This document shows positions 52,271 to 61,960 of a stretch of DNA of 64,000 nucleotides, in pieces (the stretch's first letter is position 1; each line of letters opens with the position of its first letter). Origin of the DNA: SZUA-448 sp964602475 (GTDB lineage: Bacteria > Bacillota > Clostridia > Lachnospirales > Lachnospiraceae); NCBI GenBank assembly GCA_964602475.1, contig CAZRRN010000004.1, positions 1-64,000 of the forward strand. Reading direction: 5' to 3'. A program made the position numbers and the translations under genes. The notes under the pieces were generated by a model that saw only the letters and a list, made by a program, of their open reading frames with translations, searched no databases and was not told the origin of the DNA.

Positions 52271-55200
52271 ATCTCCTCCGCCGGAAGCTTTTCAATATTT
52301 CTGCACTGTTTGCCGGACAGCTCTCCGTAACTGCAGAGCTGTCGGTAGCTGCAGAAATCGCAGGATGTCCTTCCCGCATACCGGCAAGGATTTGCCTGTG
52401 CTTCACCGTTCAGTATCTGCCTTCCGAATTCATCCATCAGTCCATAAAGATAAGTGGTCAGTTCTTCCAGCCGTTCTCCGTCTGTTACGGTTGAGGCTGC
52501 GGAAAAAGTTCCGTCTGCCTTTGTTTCTACCGGAATACTATCGGAAACAATTGAAGGTGCAAGACCTGCTGTTTCCGTCTCTCCCTGCGGTCTGAACCGA
52601 ATATCCTGCATTCGGATCACCTCCGGCGACTGATTTACCAGCCCGTTCAGACGCAGCATTTTTTTTAAATCCTCCTCTGCATGTTCAGATTTTTCAACAA
52701 TCGGATCCTTCAGTCTGTAATAAAAGAGCCCGGCAGGAAACACATTGCTTTCCGGATACACTTCCCGAAACATTGATAATGCAGCACCGAGATATACTCC
52801 CAGCTGCAGCTGCAGTCCGTGATACAGTTTGTTCAGATCAAACCCCGCATCACCGGACTTATAGTCGATTACCCTGACGTAGTATTTTCCGTTACTTTCA
52901 CAAGCATCAATCCGGTCAATTCTGCCTCGCAGCGAGAGGTAACGGCTTGCATAGGTAAAATCCTGTTCAAACCGTTCCGGTTCAAATGATCCATAACTCA
53001 GCTGTTCCCGTATTGTAAGCAGGGTTCTCTGTAAAATACGCTCCACACGGTTGACCAGATATTCATTTCGTTTTGTGCTTTCCAAAATACCGTTACCGTA
53101 ATCAGCAGCTGCCTGTTTCACACACTCGGATGCGAGTGTACGCTGTTTTATGATATCGACTGTCTTCCAGCTTTCACCAAGTGAAACGAGCTTTTTAGAA
53201 AACAGCTCCAACGCCTCATGAAATACACTTCCGATATCCGGCATGGTCAGTTTATATTCTTTCCGTTCTTCCAGACGAAGCCCATAAGTTAGAAAATGTG
53301 CCAGTGCACAGGAGGCGTATTTCTCCATTCGTGTAACGCTTCCGGGTAATATCCGACCATAAATCCGTTCTGCATTTTTCTCAGAAATTCGCTGCTCCGC
53401 TGACCGGTAAAACACTGCTTTTGCCAGTTCATTGATTGGTATTTCTCCCATTGTATGAAGCTCTAGGAGCAGCGTAAGGCGTTCTGACACCTCAGCGCCT
53501 TCACGAAACTCACGCATGGTATCAATCAGTGCACTTCTTCCTCCATCGGTTCCAAGCAGGTACTCCGGGGCATGAATGGATTCTGCGGGAATGATGGTAA
53601 GTTTCGGAAATAATGCACACAACCTTCCGATCAGAAAGGACGGACGTTGTCTTTTTCCCTGAGAATCGTTAGCAGAAAAACTGACATAAAGCCGGTCGCA
53701 CGGCTTAGTCAGGTTCATATACAGATAAAACTCAGCAGTGTAAGCATGCTGCCGCCGTGTCGGAGATAATTCAATCCCATGTTCCATAAAGAAGCTTCGG
53801 TCTTCATCTGACAAAATACCGCCACCTCCTGTGGCTGCAGGAACAATTCCGTCATTTACACCAAGGAAAAACAGGAACCGGATTCCTCGCAGTCTTGTTC
53901 GTTCAATATCCCCAACGACTATCTGATCTGTTCCCGGAGGAATCAGCCCAACCTTTGCTTCATCAAATCCAGTTTCCAGAATCTCACGAAACTCACGTAC
54001 AGACAGTATTTCATCCCCAAGCAGTTCCTCTGCCCGTTCAAAAATCTCATCTGTCAGCCGGTTAATCTGTTCATATTCCTTAATCAACAGTGCATTTTCC
54101 CGTTGTTCGGATAGATTCATTTTATTTGCACAGGCACAATCATCTTCTTCTGTACGCAGCCGGTCAGCCATCTGCCCGATCCTGTCACTGATTTGAAAAT
54201 GCTCCAGATATTCGCGAATTGCTTTGATGCGCTCGGCTACATTGCTTTCTCTGTCGGATAAAATGAAGAGCACCGGAAAAAGGCTTTCCGTTACCCGGAT
54301 CCGCAGCTCGTTCAATTTTTCAAGCTGTATCGGATAGGCGGAATGTCTTACTGCAGTCCACTCCGTATCCCAGCGTTTTTTTCCTCGGATTCCAAAGGCA
54401 AGGACATAGTTTTCAAGAAGATCGGTTTCCTCATGAGTCAGTTCGGAAAGTCCGCATTTACACCACCTGAAAACCTGTTCATATGTAAATCTTCCGTCGG
54501 CAAGCTCTAGAAGCGATCTCAGAAGCTCAACAAGCGGATTTGTCAGAATGTTACGTTTACAATCGATGAATCCCGGAAGCTCTGCACGGTCGAATTCCCG
54601 CCGGAGCAGTACCCCGTAAGTTTCGATATCTCCGGTGATAACCGCAATATCACGATACCTGACCCCTTCATGAATCAGGCGATTCATCTCACAGACTGCA
54701 TAAAACACTTCTTTCGCAGGATTAACTGCGGAACAGATTCTGATTTCTTCCGTTTCTTCGGTGTAGGGGTTCTGCGGATAACGAAAAATGTATTTTTCCA
54801 ACGTCTGCAGTGCCGGTCTGCCGATAAATCTTCGCGGGCATACAGAAGTCTGTTCCGGCACTGTCACCGGCGCAAGAAGCTCACAATGAACATGGTCTGC
54901 AAGGCGGGTCAGAATATCCATTGTTTTTTTACTTAAGAAAAACAGCTGGTGTTCCTTCTGTCGTTTCAAAAGAACTGCAGGATCCATTGTTACCGTAACA
55001 GACACGCTCTCCGAGTATTTCATCAGTGCTTCCAGCAGCTGGTACTGAGACGGCGTAAACCCGGTAAATCCATCAAGAACAACTACAGCACCACGAAGAA
55101 GCTTTGATTTTTCGACTTCCCTGCTTAACAAATCATATATTTCTTCTGCAGTGATGTATTTTTTACTTAAGAATTCACGGAATCCGCAATAAACTGTTTC

Positions 55201-55674
55201 AATATCTTTCAGCTTTCGTTCAAGCGACGGACGTCCTTCTGCAGCTGTTTTCATTTTTTCCAGTTGTTCTTCATCGATTCCATACTGAAAAAACTCTGAC
55301 AGAACAGACTTCATTTCGCCGATAAAGCCCTGGTGGTTCACAGTCCCCGCAAATTGCTCCAGCTCCCCTTTTTTTTCCATCAGAACCTTTTTGACAATCA
55401 GGCTTTTTCCCATATCCTCCAGCACAAGTCCGGGATTTGTTCCGACTTCGGAAAATACACGGTATGCCAGTCGCAGAAAGCTTAAAACATCGATATTCAT
55501 TATTCCTTTATTCGGATGCAGCGTTACCAGTTCCTTTTGTGTCTGCAGAGTAAACTGCTCCGGTACCAGCACCAGATAATTTTTCTCCGGATGCTGCATG
55601 GATTCCTTAATCATCCGGTGATAAGCCATATAGGACTTACCTGCTCCTGAACTTCCGACAATAAACTGCAGCAT
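52234..55674 (-). CDS. addB: ATP-dependent helicase/deoxyribonuclease subunit B
   Basis: AddB carries an inactive helicase fold for Chi recognition and the 5'-end nuclease with a 4Fe-4S cluster. The N-terminal Walker A VGSSGAGKSY, the nuclease DRIDAC and VIDYKSGD, and the cluster cysteines (one in KYASCALAH, three in CDFCSYRQLC) are all visible. I place the start at 55674 (MLQFIVGSS), with AAGGA 6 nt upstream, giving 1146 aa; a longer reading has no ribosome site. The addB-addA order is the normal one. Confidence 0.97.
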   Translation of the reverse strand: MLQFIVGSSGAGKSYMAYHRMIKESMQHPEKNYLVLVPEQFTLQTQKELVTLHPNKGIMNIDVLSFLRLAYRVFSEVGTNPGLVLEDMGKSLIVKKVLMEKKGELEQFAGTVNHQGFIGEMKSVLSEFFQYGIDEEQLEKMKTAAEGRPSLERKLKDIETVYCGFREFLSKKYITAEEIYDLLSREVEKSKLLRGAVVVLDGFTGFTPSQYQLLEALMKYSESVSVTVTMDPAVLLKRQKEHQLFFLSKKTMDILTRLADHVHCELLAPVTVPEQTSVCPRRFIGRPALQTLEKYIFRYPQNPYTEETEEIRICSAVNPAKEVFYAVCEMNRLIHEGVRYRDIAVITGDIETYGVLLRREFDRAELPGFIDCKRNILTNPLVELLRSLLELADGRFTYEQVFRWCKCGLSELTHEETDLLENYVLAFGIRGKKRWDTEWTAVRHSAYPIQLEKLNELRIRVTESLFPVLFILSDRESNVAERIKAIREYLEHFQISDRIGQMADRLRTEEDDCACANKMNLSEQRENALLIKEYEQINRLTDEIFERAEELLGDEILSVREFREILETGFDEAKVGLIPPGTDQIVVGDIERTRLRGIRFLFFLGVNDGIVPAATGGGGILSDEDRSFFMEHGIELSPTRRQHAYTAEFYLYMNLTKPCDRLYVSFSANDSQGKRQRPSFLIGRLCALFPKLTIIPAESIHAPEYLLGTDGGRSALIDTMREFREGAEVSERLTLLLELHTMGEIPINELAKAVFYRSAEQRISEKNAERIYGRILPGSVTRMEKYASCALAHFLTYGLRLEERKEYKLTMPDIGSVFHEALELFSKKLVSLGESWKTVDIIKQRTLASECVKQAAADYGNGILESTKRNEYLVNRVERILQRTLLTIREQLSYGSFEPERFEQDFTYASRYLSLRGRIDRIDACESNGKYYVRVIDYKSGDAGFDLNKLYHGLQLQLGVYLGAALSMFREVYPESNVFPAGLFYYRLKDPIVEKSEHAEEDLKKMLRLNGLVNQSPEVIRMQDIRFRPQGETETAGLAPSIVSDSIPVETKADGTFSAASTVTDGERLEELTTYLYGLMDEFGRQILNGEAQANPCRYAGRTSCDFCSYRQLCSYGELSGKQCRNIEKLPAEEIWGEIGRTNNKK

Positions 55675-55848
55675 GTGTTTTCCTTTCTCCGCAAGACTTT
55701 TATATATTACCGTCAATGACTAAAAACCAGATATATGTTTTATGTATATTCGTTTCTATGGGTTCATATCTTATAGCAACAGACTGCACACAGCCTCTGC
55801 GTTTGCATCAATCACCGATTGTCTCAAAATCGCAGAGCAGGGAGAACC

Positions 55849-56310
55849 ATGACGAAAAAAATAGTGATTCTGAAGCGTAAAAAATTATTACTTGGTACAG
55901 CCGTTGCTGCAGCCGGAATTTTACTGGCAGTCCTGCTGCTCCTTCTTCTTCGTTCTGACAACGGTTCTTCTGGAACTTTTTCCCTTGAGGATTCCAGATA
56001 TCTTCCTGGAATGTATACCTCTGATATTGTCCTGAACGATTTTATTCTTCATCTGGAGCTTGCTGTCGACCGTGATTGTATTAAGGCAATCCGTATTACT
56101 AACATCGACGAAGCTGTATCTGCAATGTATCCGCTTGTTGAACCTTCTCTTCTTAGTGTATCCGAGCAGCTGATCAGCGGAATCGACATTGATTCCGTCA
56201 CGGTATCCGAAGACAGTAAATTTACACAAATGCTTCTGATTGAAGCAATCAGAAGCACTCTGGATAAAGCGGTTCTTGCAGAAGGGACCGAGGCTACTCC
56301 CGACAACTGA
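55849..56310 (+). CDS. Membrane-anchored FMN_bind-like protein without the flavin motif
   Basis: The 153-aa product has a basic N terminus and one membrane helix (about 14-34), then an extracytoplasmic domain. The outline LPGMYTSDIVLND, a short strand pair, AMYPLVEPSLLSVSEQLI and IDIDSVTVSEDSKFTQMLLIE follows the FMN_bind fold, where a DAVSGAT-type motif would carry covalent FMN. Here that site reads DSVTVSED, so flavinylation is not expected. I infer this relation from spacing and it is not certain. GGGAG precedes the ATG at 55849. Its last 17 nt overlap the end of nadE on the other strand. Confidence 0.6.
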   Translation: MTKKIVILKRKKLLLGTAVAAAGILLAVLLLLLLRSDNGSSGTFSLEDSRYLPGMYTSDIVLNDFILHLELAVDRDCIKAIRITNIDEAVSAMYPLVEPSLLSVSEQLISGIDIDSVTVSEDSKFTQMLLIEAIRSTLDKAVLAEGTEATPDN

Positions 56311-58237
56311 TCTCCTCTAATTCCTTCAGCCATGCCGCTGAGACTGCATCACTCGGCATTCTCAAGTCTCCTCTTGGAGAAAGAGCAACAGAACCGACCT
56401 TCGGTCCGTCGGGTAGACAGGAACGTTTATACTGCTGTGAAAAAAATCTGCGATAAAATGCTTTCAGCCAATGCAGGATGATTTCTTCTTCGAATCGTCC
56501 TGCAAAAGCTGCACCGGCAAGATGAAAAATTTTCTTCGGACAGAAGCCGAAGCGCATTATATAATACAGGAAAAAGTCATGAAGCTCATAGGGACCGACC
56601 AGTTCCTCCGTCTTTTGCGCAATATCGCCATCCTTCGGCGGTAAAAGCTCCGGACTGACCGGAGTATCCAGAACATCAAGAAGTACTCTGCGCAATGCTT
56701 TTGACTCCGTTTCCTCCGCAAAATCCGCAACAAGATATCGTACAAGCGTTTTAGGAATGGAGGCATTGACTCCATACATCGACATATGGTCTCCGTTGTA
56801 GGTCGCCCAGCCGAGCGCAAGCTCTGACAAATCTCCTGTTCCGACTACAATTCCGCCGCAGCTGTTGGCAATATCCATCAGAATCTGTGTACGTTCACGT
56901 GCCTGCGCATTTTCGTATACAACATTTCTGTTCTCTTTATCATGTCCGATATCACGGAAATGCAGTTCCACCGCTTCGTTAATTCGTATCTCCCTCAGGG
57001 TTGCTCCAAGCTCTTTTACCAGAGAAACCGCATTGGAATAGGTTCTGTCCGTTGTTCCAAAGCATGGCATGGTAACCGCCAGGATACCTTCGGGTGAAAG
57101 TCCGAGAATATCAAACGCCCGCCGGGTCACCAGCAATGCCAACGTAGAATCGAGTCCTCCCGAAATACCCAGCACCGCACAGCTGCATCCAATGTGTGAC
57201 AGCCGCCGGACAAGTCCCGCAGCCTGAATTGAAATAATCTCCTCGCAGCGCTGCTTTCGTTCTCCCGGAACATCAGGAACAAAAGGAGCCGTATCAATTT
57301 TTCTTGTCAGTGTAAGCTCCGGAAGCTTTTCCCGACAGTTAATGTTCGGAAAGAAAAACCGAATTGTCTCATAACAATCCGGCAGCGTTCTCCACGTTGT
57401 GATTCGCCGCCGTTCTGCTGCAAGCCGTCCAAGATCAATCTCTGTCATAATCATCCGTTCTGCTTCGAATGGTTTCTTTTCTGCCAGCAGCGTCCCGTTC
57501 TCCGCAATCAGATTATGTCCGGCGAACACCATGTCCGTTGTGGATTCACCCTCTCCGGCATCTGCATAAAGATATGCCAAAATCAGTCTTGCCGACTGGT
57601 TTTTCACAAGTTCCCGCCGGTATGCGGCTTTTCCGGTCAGCTCATCACTTGCAGACAGATTTACAATAAGCAGCGCTCCGGCCTCCGCCAAGCCTCCGCT
57701 CGGCGGCTGGGCGGTCCACAGGTCTTCACAAAGCTCCGCTCCGACACATAACTCCGGAAGTTCTTCTGAACAAAATAACAGATTTCCTCCAAAAGGAACC
57801 TCACTGTCTCTCCATAAAATTCGAGAGATTTTGTCCTGTCCCGCATGAAACTGTCTGGCTTCGTAAAATTCGGAATAATTCGGAATGTTCCGTTTTGGAA
57901 CAAACCCAAGTACTGTGCCGTTCTGTACTGCCGCAGCTGTATTATACAAAACTCCTTGAACGGTTAACGGAAGTCCGACAAAGACCAGAATGTCCATCCC
58001 GGCTGTTTCGGACGCAATCCTCTCCAACGCTTTTTTCGCATTTTCAAGCAAAAGCTCCTGCAAAAATAAATCAGCGCAGGTATATCCCGTAATACACAGC
58101 TCCGGAAATACAAGCAGCTTCACCTGTTCCTTTTCGGCACTTCGAATCATGGAAATGATCTGCTCTGTATTATACTCGCAGTCAGCCAAACGAAGTTTCG
58201 GCGATGCCGCCGCTACACGCACAAACCCATTCTTCAT
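56294..58237 (-). CDS. nadE: Glutamine-dependent NAD+ synthetase
   Basis: NadE makes NAD+ from deamido-NAD using glutamine nitrogen. The N-terminal nitrilase domain has Glu in VFPELCITGY, Lys in VPKRNIPNYSEF and nucleophile Cys in GAELCEDLW. The C-terminal synthetase has the PP-loop LGISGGLDSTLAL and VGTGDLSELALGW. Its 647 aa is normal for the fused form. The start at 58237 (MKNGFVRV) has GGAGG 5 nt upstream, preferable to two earlier ATGs. It follows the 6S RNA terminator by about 20 nt and so may be expressed partly by read-through. Confidence 0.96.
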   Translation of the reverse strand: MKNGFVRVAAASPKLRLADCEYNTEQIISMIRSAEKEQVKLLVFPELCITGYTCADLFLQELLLENAKKALERIASETAGMDILVFVGLPLTVQGVLYNTAAAVQNGTVLGFVPKRNIPNYSEFYEARQFHAGQDKISRILWRDSEVPFGGNLLFCSEELPELCVGAELCEDLWTAQPPSGGLAEAGALLIVNLSASDELTGKAAYRRELVKNQSARLILAYLYADAGEGESTTDMVFAGHNLIAENGTLLAEKKPFEAERMIMTEIDLGRLAAERRRITTWRTLPDCYETIRFFFPNINCREKLPELTLTRKIDTAPFVPDVPGERKQRCEEIISIQAAGLVRRLSHIGCSCAVLGISGGLDSTLALLVTRRAFDILGLSPEGILAVTMPCFGTTDRTYSNAVSLVKELGATLREIRINEAVELHFRDIGHDKENRNVVYENAQARERTQILMDIANSCGGIVVGTGDLSELALGWATYNGDHMSMYGVNASIPKTLVRYLVADFAEETESKALRRVLLDVLDTPVSPELLPPKDGDIAQKTEELVGPYELHDFFLYYIMRFGFCPKKIFHLAGAAFAGRFEEEIILHWLKAFYRRFFSQQYKRSCLPDGPKVGSVALSPRGDLRMPSDAVSAAWLKELEEISCRE

Positions 58238-58254
58238 ACCTGCCTCCATAATAT

Positions 58255-58286
58255 ACAAACAGCTACAGACTGTTCATCTGTAGCTG
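58255..58286 (-). terminator. Terminator of the 6S RNA gene
   Basis: A perfect 10-bp stem (58286-58277 with 58269-58260) with a 7-nt loop is followed by TTTGTATAT on the minus strand. It ends right before the nadE ribosome site. Confidence 0.8.
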
Positions 58287-58296
58287 CATTTATCCT

Positions 58297-58477
58297 TTGC
58301 ATAAATTCCCAAGATGCCGTCTCCCGCACTTTGAGTCCTAGCCAGGCTAGGTGGGCAACCTCACACAGGCTTTTGTCTTCCGCTCCAACACGAGGCATGA
58401 CATAGACCTGTAAATTCGGAATCCCATATTCAATTTGTAGGTTCAAAATAACGGGAATCTCGAACACCCCAGGATTT
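58297..58477 (-). ncRNA. ssrS: 6S RNA (SsrS)
   Basis: On the minus strand the 5' strand AAATCCTGGGGTGTTCGAG and the 3' strand GACGGCATCTTGGGAATTT close into one long, interrupted helix of the 6S kind, with a large central bubble between. The ends match the 6S consensus in clostridia (GGTGTTCG near the 5' end, GGCATCTTGGGA near the 3' end). Length is about 180 nt. A strong promoter sits directly before and a terminator directly after, and no credible reading frame is present. 6S RNA traps the housekeeping RNA polymerase in stationary phase. Ends are approximate. Confidence 0.78.
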
Positions 58478-58483
58478 AATATT

Positions 58484-58512
58484 ATTATATATGATTAGTA
58501 TGAAAATATCAA
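58484..58512 (-). promoter_or_regulatory. Sigma-A promoter of the 6S RNA
   Basis: TTGATA (58512-58507), 17 nt, perfect TATAAT (58489-58484). The start site would be near 58477. It begins about 22 nt after the histidine kinase stop. Confidence 0.85.
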
Positions 58513-58533
58513 TGTTTTTTCCCGGAAACCGGT

Positions 58534-60090
58534 TTAATTTTCTTCATATTCGCAAATACTGTCAAATACAAAAACAAACTCTGTGCCCTCTCCAACCTTG
58601 CTTGCTACTTCTACGGTACCTTCATGCTTCTTCGCAATCTGACGGGCGATTGCAAGTCCCAGACCCGAACCCTTTGCATTCTGGCGAAGCTTTGATTTAT
58701 AGAATTTATCAAAGACGTACGGCACCTCCTCCGGTACAATTCCGATTCCGTTATCTCGAATCGCAACTGTCAGCTTTCCATTCTTCCTTAACGAAGGACA
58801 GCCTTCTACCGGTTTATATTCGGATTCGTTTATTTCTTCCTGCTGTACTGAAATTGTAACGGTTCCGTTCTCATTGGAGAACTTCACCGCATTATCAAGA
58901 ATCACCAGAAACATCTGACGCAGGCGGTCATAATCCCCATACATCATACATATATCACTATTGCTGTTCACTTTCACCGATACTTTCTTCTCTTCGGCAA
59001 TTTTCCCTGCAGTCCGTACCAGCTCTCCAAAAATCTGCATTAGGTTAACCGGTTCCTTCTCTATCACAAAATCCGGGTTCTGCATTTTTGACAAGGTCAA
59101 TAAATCTCCCACCAGACGTTCCATGCTCTTACACTCTGAAAGCATTCGCTCGTAATACTGATTTACGCGATCCGGATCGGTTATGATGTGATCCACCAGG
59201 CTTTCGGTGTAAGCCCGGACCACAGTAATCGGAGTACGCAGCTCATGCGAAACATTTGCAAAGAAATCCATCCTCATATGTTCAAGATTGTCCCGTTCGA
59301 CTTCATTCTCTTTCAGCTTGTCAGTCAGAAAATCCAAAGTGCGCGCAAGATCACCGATTTCATCACTCCGGTTGATTCCTGTGCTTACTTCATAATCACC
59401 CTCTGCAAGATGGAGCGCCATATTACGCATTTTTGTAAACGGAACTGTAAGCTTACCAACGAAAGCAACGGAAATAATAAACGATACTCCAAGGGCAATC
59501 AATGCACTGATTATAATCGTTGAGCGAAGACTCGCTGTACCCCGGTCTATACTGGCAAATTCGGTATTGATCAGAACCGCTCCGCAGACTGACTGGGAAA
59601 CGATAACCGGAACTCCGACCGAAAGAATGGTATATCCGTGAATCTCACTATAATAAGAACGATACGCAGACTCCCCTAAAAAAGCTTCGTCGATAACCTC
59701 CATCTGTTCCTCTGCAAGCGAAATGCCGGACAAATCGATATTCGCCAGCCGGTAATTTAACGGTTTTTCTGCCTCGGCATTGGAAATAACCCATATTTCA
59801 AGACTTTCAATTGTACTGATTGCTGCCAGATAAGTCAGTCCTCCGGTCAAGTCTCCGTTTGTCTGATATTCCTGTACCTGCTTTGCGATGCCCTCTGCCT
59901 GCTGTTTCATCCGCTGCTGATAATTTTCAAGGTTGGTATTACGATACAACTGAATAAAAACGACACCGATGACCAACGCAAAAACTACCATGATGAGTGC
60001 AAAGTACAGATACACTCTGGTAAACAGCTTGTCCTTCAGCCTGACATGCATCCGGATCTGCTCTTTCACAAAATCACCCCTTCCGGTCAT
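58534..60090 (-). CDS. Sensor histidine kinase
   Basis: Two membrane helices (about 25-47 and 195-217) border an extracytoplasmic sensor of about 145 residues. HAMP (about 218-270) and the phosphoacceptor region FFANVSHELRTPITVV follow, then the ATPase with N box LDNAVKFSNENG, G1 RDNGIGI, F DKFYKS and G2 GSGLGLAIA. All residues for kinase activity are present. The ATG at 60090 overlaps the regulator's stop by 4 nt. A GTG at 60069 with AAGGGGTG before it is an alternative start. The signal is unknown. Confidence 0.93.
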   Translation of the reverse strand: MTGRGDFVKEQIRMHVRLKDKLFTRVYLYFALIMVVFALVIGVVFIQLYRNTNLENYQQRMKQQAEGIAKQVQEYQTNGDLTGGLTYLAAISTIESLEIWVISNAEAEKPLNYRLANIDLSGISLAEEQMEVIDEAFLGESAYRSYYSEIHGYTILSVGVPVIVSQSVCGAVLINTEFASIDRGTASLRSTIIISALIALGVSFIISVAFVGKLTVPFTKMRNMALHLAEGDYEVSTGINRSDEIGDLARTLDFLTDKLKENEVERDNLEHMRMDFFANVSHELRTPITVVRAYTESLVDHIITDPDRVNQYYERMLSECKSMERLVGDLLTLSKMQNPDFVIEKEPVNLMQIFGELVRTAGKIAEEKKVSVKVNSNSDICMMYGDYDRLRQMFLVILDNAVKFSNENGTVTISVQQEEINESEYKPVEGCPSLRKNGKLTVAIRDNGIGIVPEEVPYVFDKFYKSKLRQNAKGSGLGLAIARQIAKKHEGTVEVASKVGEGTEFVFVFDSICEYEEN

Positions 60091-60779
60091 TCATCCACTT
60101 CGAACTTATAACCGACGCCCCAGATGGTTTTGATCCGCCACTTCGGGTGTTCTTCCGTATCAAGCTTGGCACGCAGCCGCTTGATATGGGAATCCACGGT
60201 ACGATTGTCTCCGAAATAATCAAATCCCCAAAGACTGTCCAAAAGATTATCTCTTGTGAACACCTTGTTCGGATTGCTGGCAAGTGTCCACATTGTTTCT
60301 ATTTCCTTCTTGGTCAGCTGCATTTTTTTCGTACCGATATATAATGTATACTCTTCGAGATTAATTGTGAGATTATCTATTTTGTTCACATTCTCGGAGC
60401 TGTTGTTCTTCTCCTTTTTGGTCATTCGTCTCAGTACCGCTCTTACCCGTGCCATCACTTCACTTGGGCTGAACGGTTTCACTATATAATCATCTGCGCC
60501 GATATCCAGTCCCATAATTTTCTCAAAATCTTCGCCCCTCGCAGTGATCAGAATAACCGGGGTATCTGATTTGGCACGTATTTTCCGGCACACTTCATAG
60601 CCGTCTTCCTTCGGCATCATAACATCCAGAAGAACCACCGCCGGATTATACTGTTGAAACAGTCTGATTGCTTCTTCCCCATCCGAAGCAATCACCGGTT
60701 CAAAATCATCTTTTTTCGCATATGCTGCCAGAACGTCCGTTATATTCGGATTATCATCTGCGATCAAAATATACTGCAT
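60087..60779 (-). CDS. OmpR/PhoB-family response regulator
   Basis: The receiver domain (1-120) has the acidic pair in ADDNPN, the phosphoacceptor Asp in VLLDVMMPKEDG, Thr in LITARGED and Lys in YIVKPFSPSEV. The winged-helix DNA-binding domain (about 135-230) ends with DNRTVDSHIKRLRAKL. AAGGGAG precedes the ATG at 60779. It is co-transcribed with the kinase. Regulon unknown. Confidence 0.95.
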   Translation of the reverse strand: MQYILIADDNPNITDVLAAYAKKDDFEPVIASDGEEAIRLFQQYNPAVVLLDVMMPKEDGYEVCRKIRAKSDTPVILITARGEDFEKIMGLDIGADDYIVKPFSPSEVMARVRAVLRRMTKKEKNNSSENVNKIDNLTINLEEYTLYIGTKKMQLTKKEIETMWTLASNPNKVFTRDNLLDSLWGFDYFGDNRTVDSHIKRLRAKLDTEEHPKWRIKTIWGVGYKFEVDE

Positions 60780-60869
60780 GAAGTTCTCCCTTCTCATACT
60801 GAAGTACGACGTGAGTATCAGACGTCAATCGCCGCTTACTGATGAAGGCGAATTGTTTTATTGTTTATT

Positions 60870-60898
60870 ATTATAAAAGATTCTATTTTAAAAAACAA
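60870..60898 (-). promoter_or_regulatory. Sigma-A promoter of the two-component operon
   Basis: TTGTTT (60898-60893), 17 nt, TATAAT (60875-60870) on the minus strand. The leader then holds an imperfect hairpin AATTCGCC/GGCGATT (about 60853-60825). Confidence 0.65.
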
Positions 60899-61040
60899 GT
60901 ATGCCCTTTTTATTAATAATCTGTTCATGAAATATTACCAATATTGGCTTATATTTGCCATGTTTTTGACAAAGACACCGTTTATTATGCAGTTAGGATG
61001 TGACACAAGCAGCAGTACCGATTCTTGGGAGGACTTTGAA

Positions 61041-61844
61041 ATGAATCCAAGTAAAAGATATCCCAAAAACTACATAAGAAATATTGTCGGAATACTGATT
61101 ATTTCTGTCATTTGGACATTATTTGCCGTTCCTGCAGTTTCTGCTCGTGCGGCCGCTCCCGAAATACGGCTGAATGTCAAGACCAAAACCCTGGTTACGG
61201 AGAAAACCTATCCGCTTAAGGTTTATAATCTTGCAGACACCCAGACAGTGACCTTCAAATCTGACAATCCGGAGACAGCCTCTGTCGATGAAAATGGACT
61301 AGTTACTGCCCTTTCCGTCGGAAATGCTCTCATAACCGTTACTGTGAAAGATGCAGCTCGAACTGTTGTCCAGCTACAATGTGAGATTACGGTAGGCCCG
61401 CCGGCAATCAGTGTAAAGCTGACCACCCCGACGGTGTTCCTCATGTGTGAATGCAAAGTAGTTCTAAAGACAATCGTGCAGCCTCTGAACACTGCGGAAA
61501 ATGTTAAATTCTCCAGTCTGAAGCCGGAAATCGCAGGCGTTACCTCCGGTGGACGTGTTACGGCAAAAGCGCTCGGCTCCACGTACATAATCGCAGCAGT
61601 TAATAACGGCAAATACGATGTCTGCAATGTAATCGTTGTAGATGAAGCGACTTACCAGACTCTGCTCGAGAATCCCGACGTAGATCCGATGACATTAATA
61701 CCTCTTGAGCCGGAAGACACGATCAGCGATGATGAAGCCCCTCTACTCCCCGACAATTCTGGTGAGCAGTCGGATGAGACCAATAATACGGTTCCGGAAG
61801 AACTGCTGACAGAAGAAGCGATTGAACAGCTTCCGATTCTGTGA
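61041..61844 (+). CDS. Secreted protein with Ig-like (BIG2) domains
   Basis: A basic start and hydrophobic stretch (IVGILIISVIWTLFAVPA) form a signal peptide with cleavage near SARAAA. Two bacterial Ig-like group 2 domains follow: residues about 38-115 with FKSDNPETASVDENGLVTAL, and about 118-200 with FSSLKPEIAGVTSGGRVTA. The last 65 residues are acidic and Pro-rich. No sortase motif or anchor is visible, so it may be released. The start at 61041 has GGGAGGA 7 nt upstream; upstream in-frame codons belong to no known protein. The product is 267 aa. Role unknown, perhaps surface adhesion. Divergent from the two-component genes. Confidence 0.85.
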   Translation: MNPSKRYPKNYIRNIVGILIISVIWTLFAVPAVSARAAAPEIRLNVKTKTLVTEKTYPLKVYNLADTQTVTFKSDNPETASVDENGLVTALSVGNALITVTVKDAARTVVQLQCEITVGPPAISVKLTTPTVFLMCECKVVLKTIVQPLNTAENVKFSSLKPEIAGVTSGGRVTAKALGSTYIIAAVNNGKYDVCNVIVVDEATYQTLLENPDVDPMTLIPLEPEDTISDDEAPLLPDNSGEQSDETNNTVPEELLTEEAIEQLPIL

Positions 61845-61877
61845 GAACAATACTTCGCTGTATTATGTAAGGATGTC

Positions 61878-61912
61878 AAAAAGGAATCCGATTGTTTTCG
61901 GATTCCTTTTTT
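61878..61912. terminator. Bidirectional terminator
   Basis: An 11-bp perfect stem (61881-61891 with 61898-61908) is flanked by A and T runs on both sides, so it can end both the Ig-like gene (plus) and the small membrane protein gene (minus). Confidence 0.88.
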
Positions 61913-61960
61913 TATATAGAATTTGTGTTCCGGCACATTCATTTTTCTTCCTGCTCAAAA

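Noticed and set aside
58234..58467. A 77-codon open frame on the minus strand
   Set aside because: It covers the 6S RNA and its terminator; promoter, helix and terminator explain the region better.
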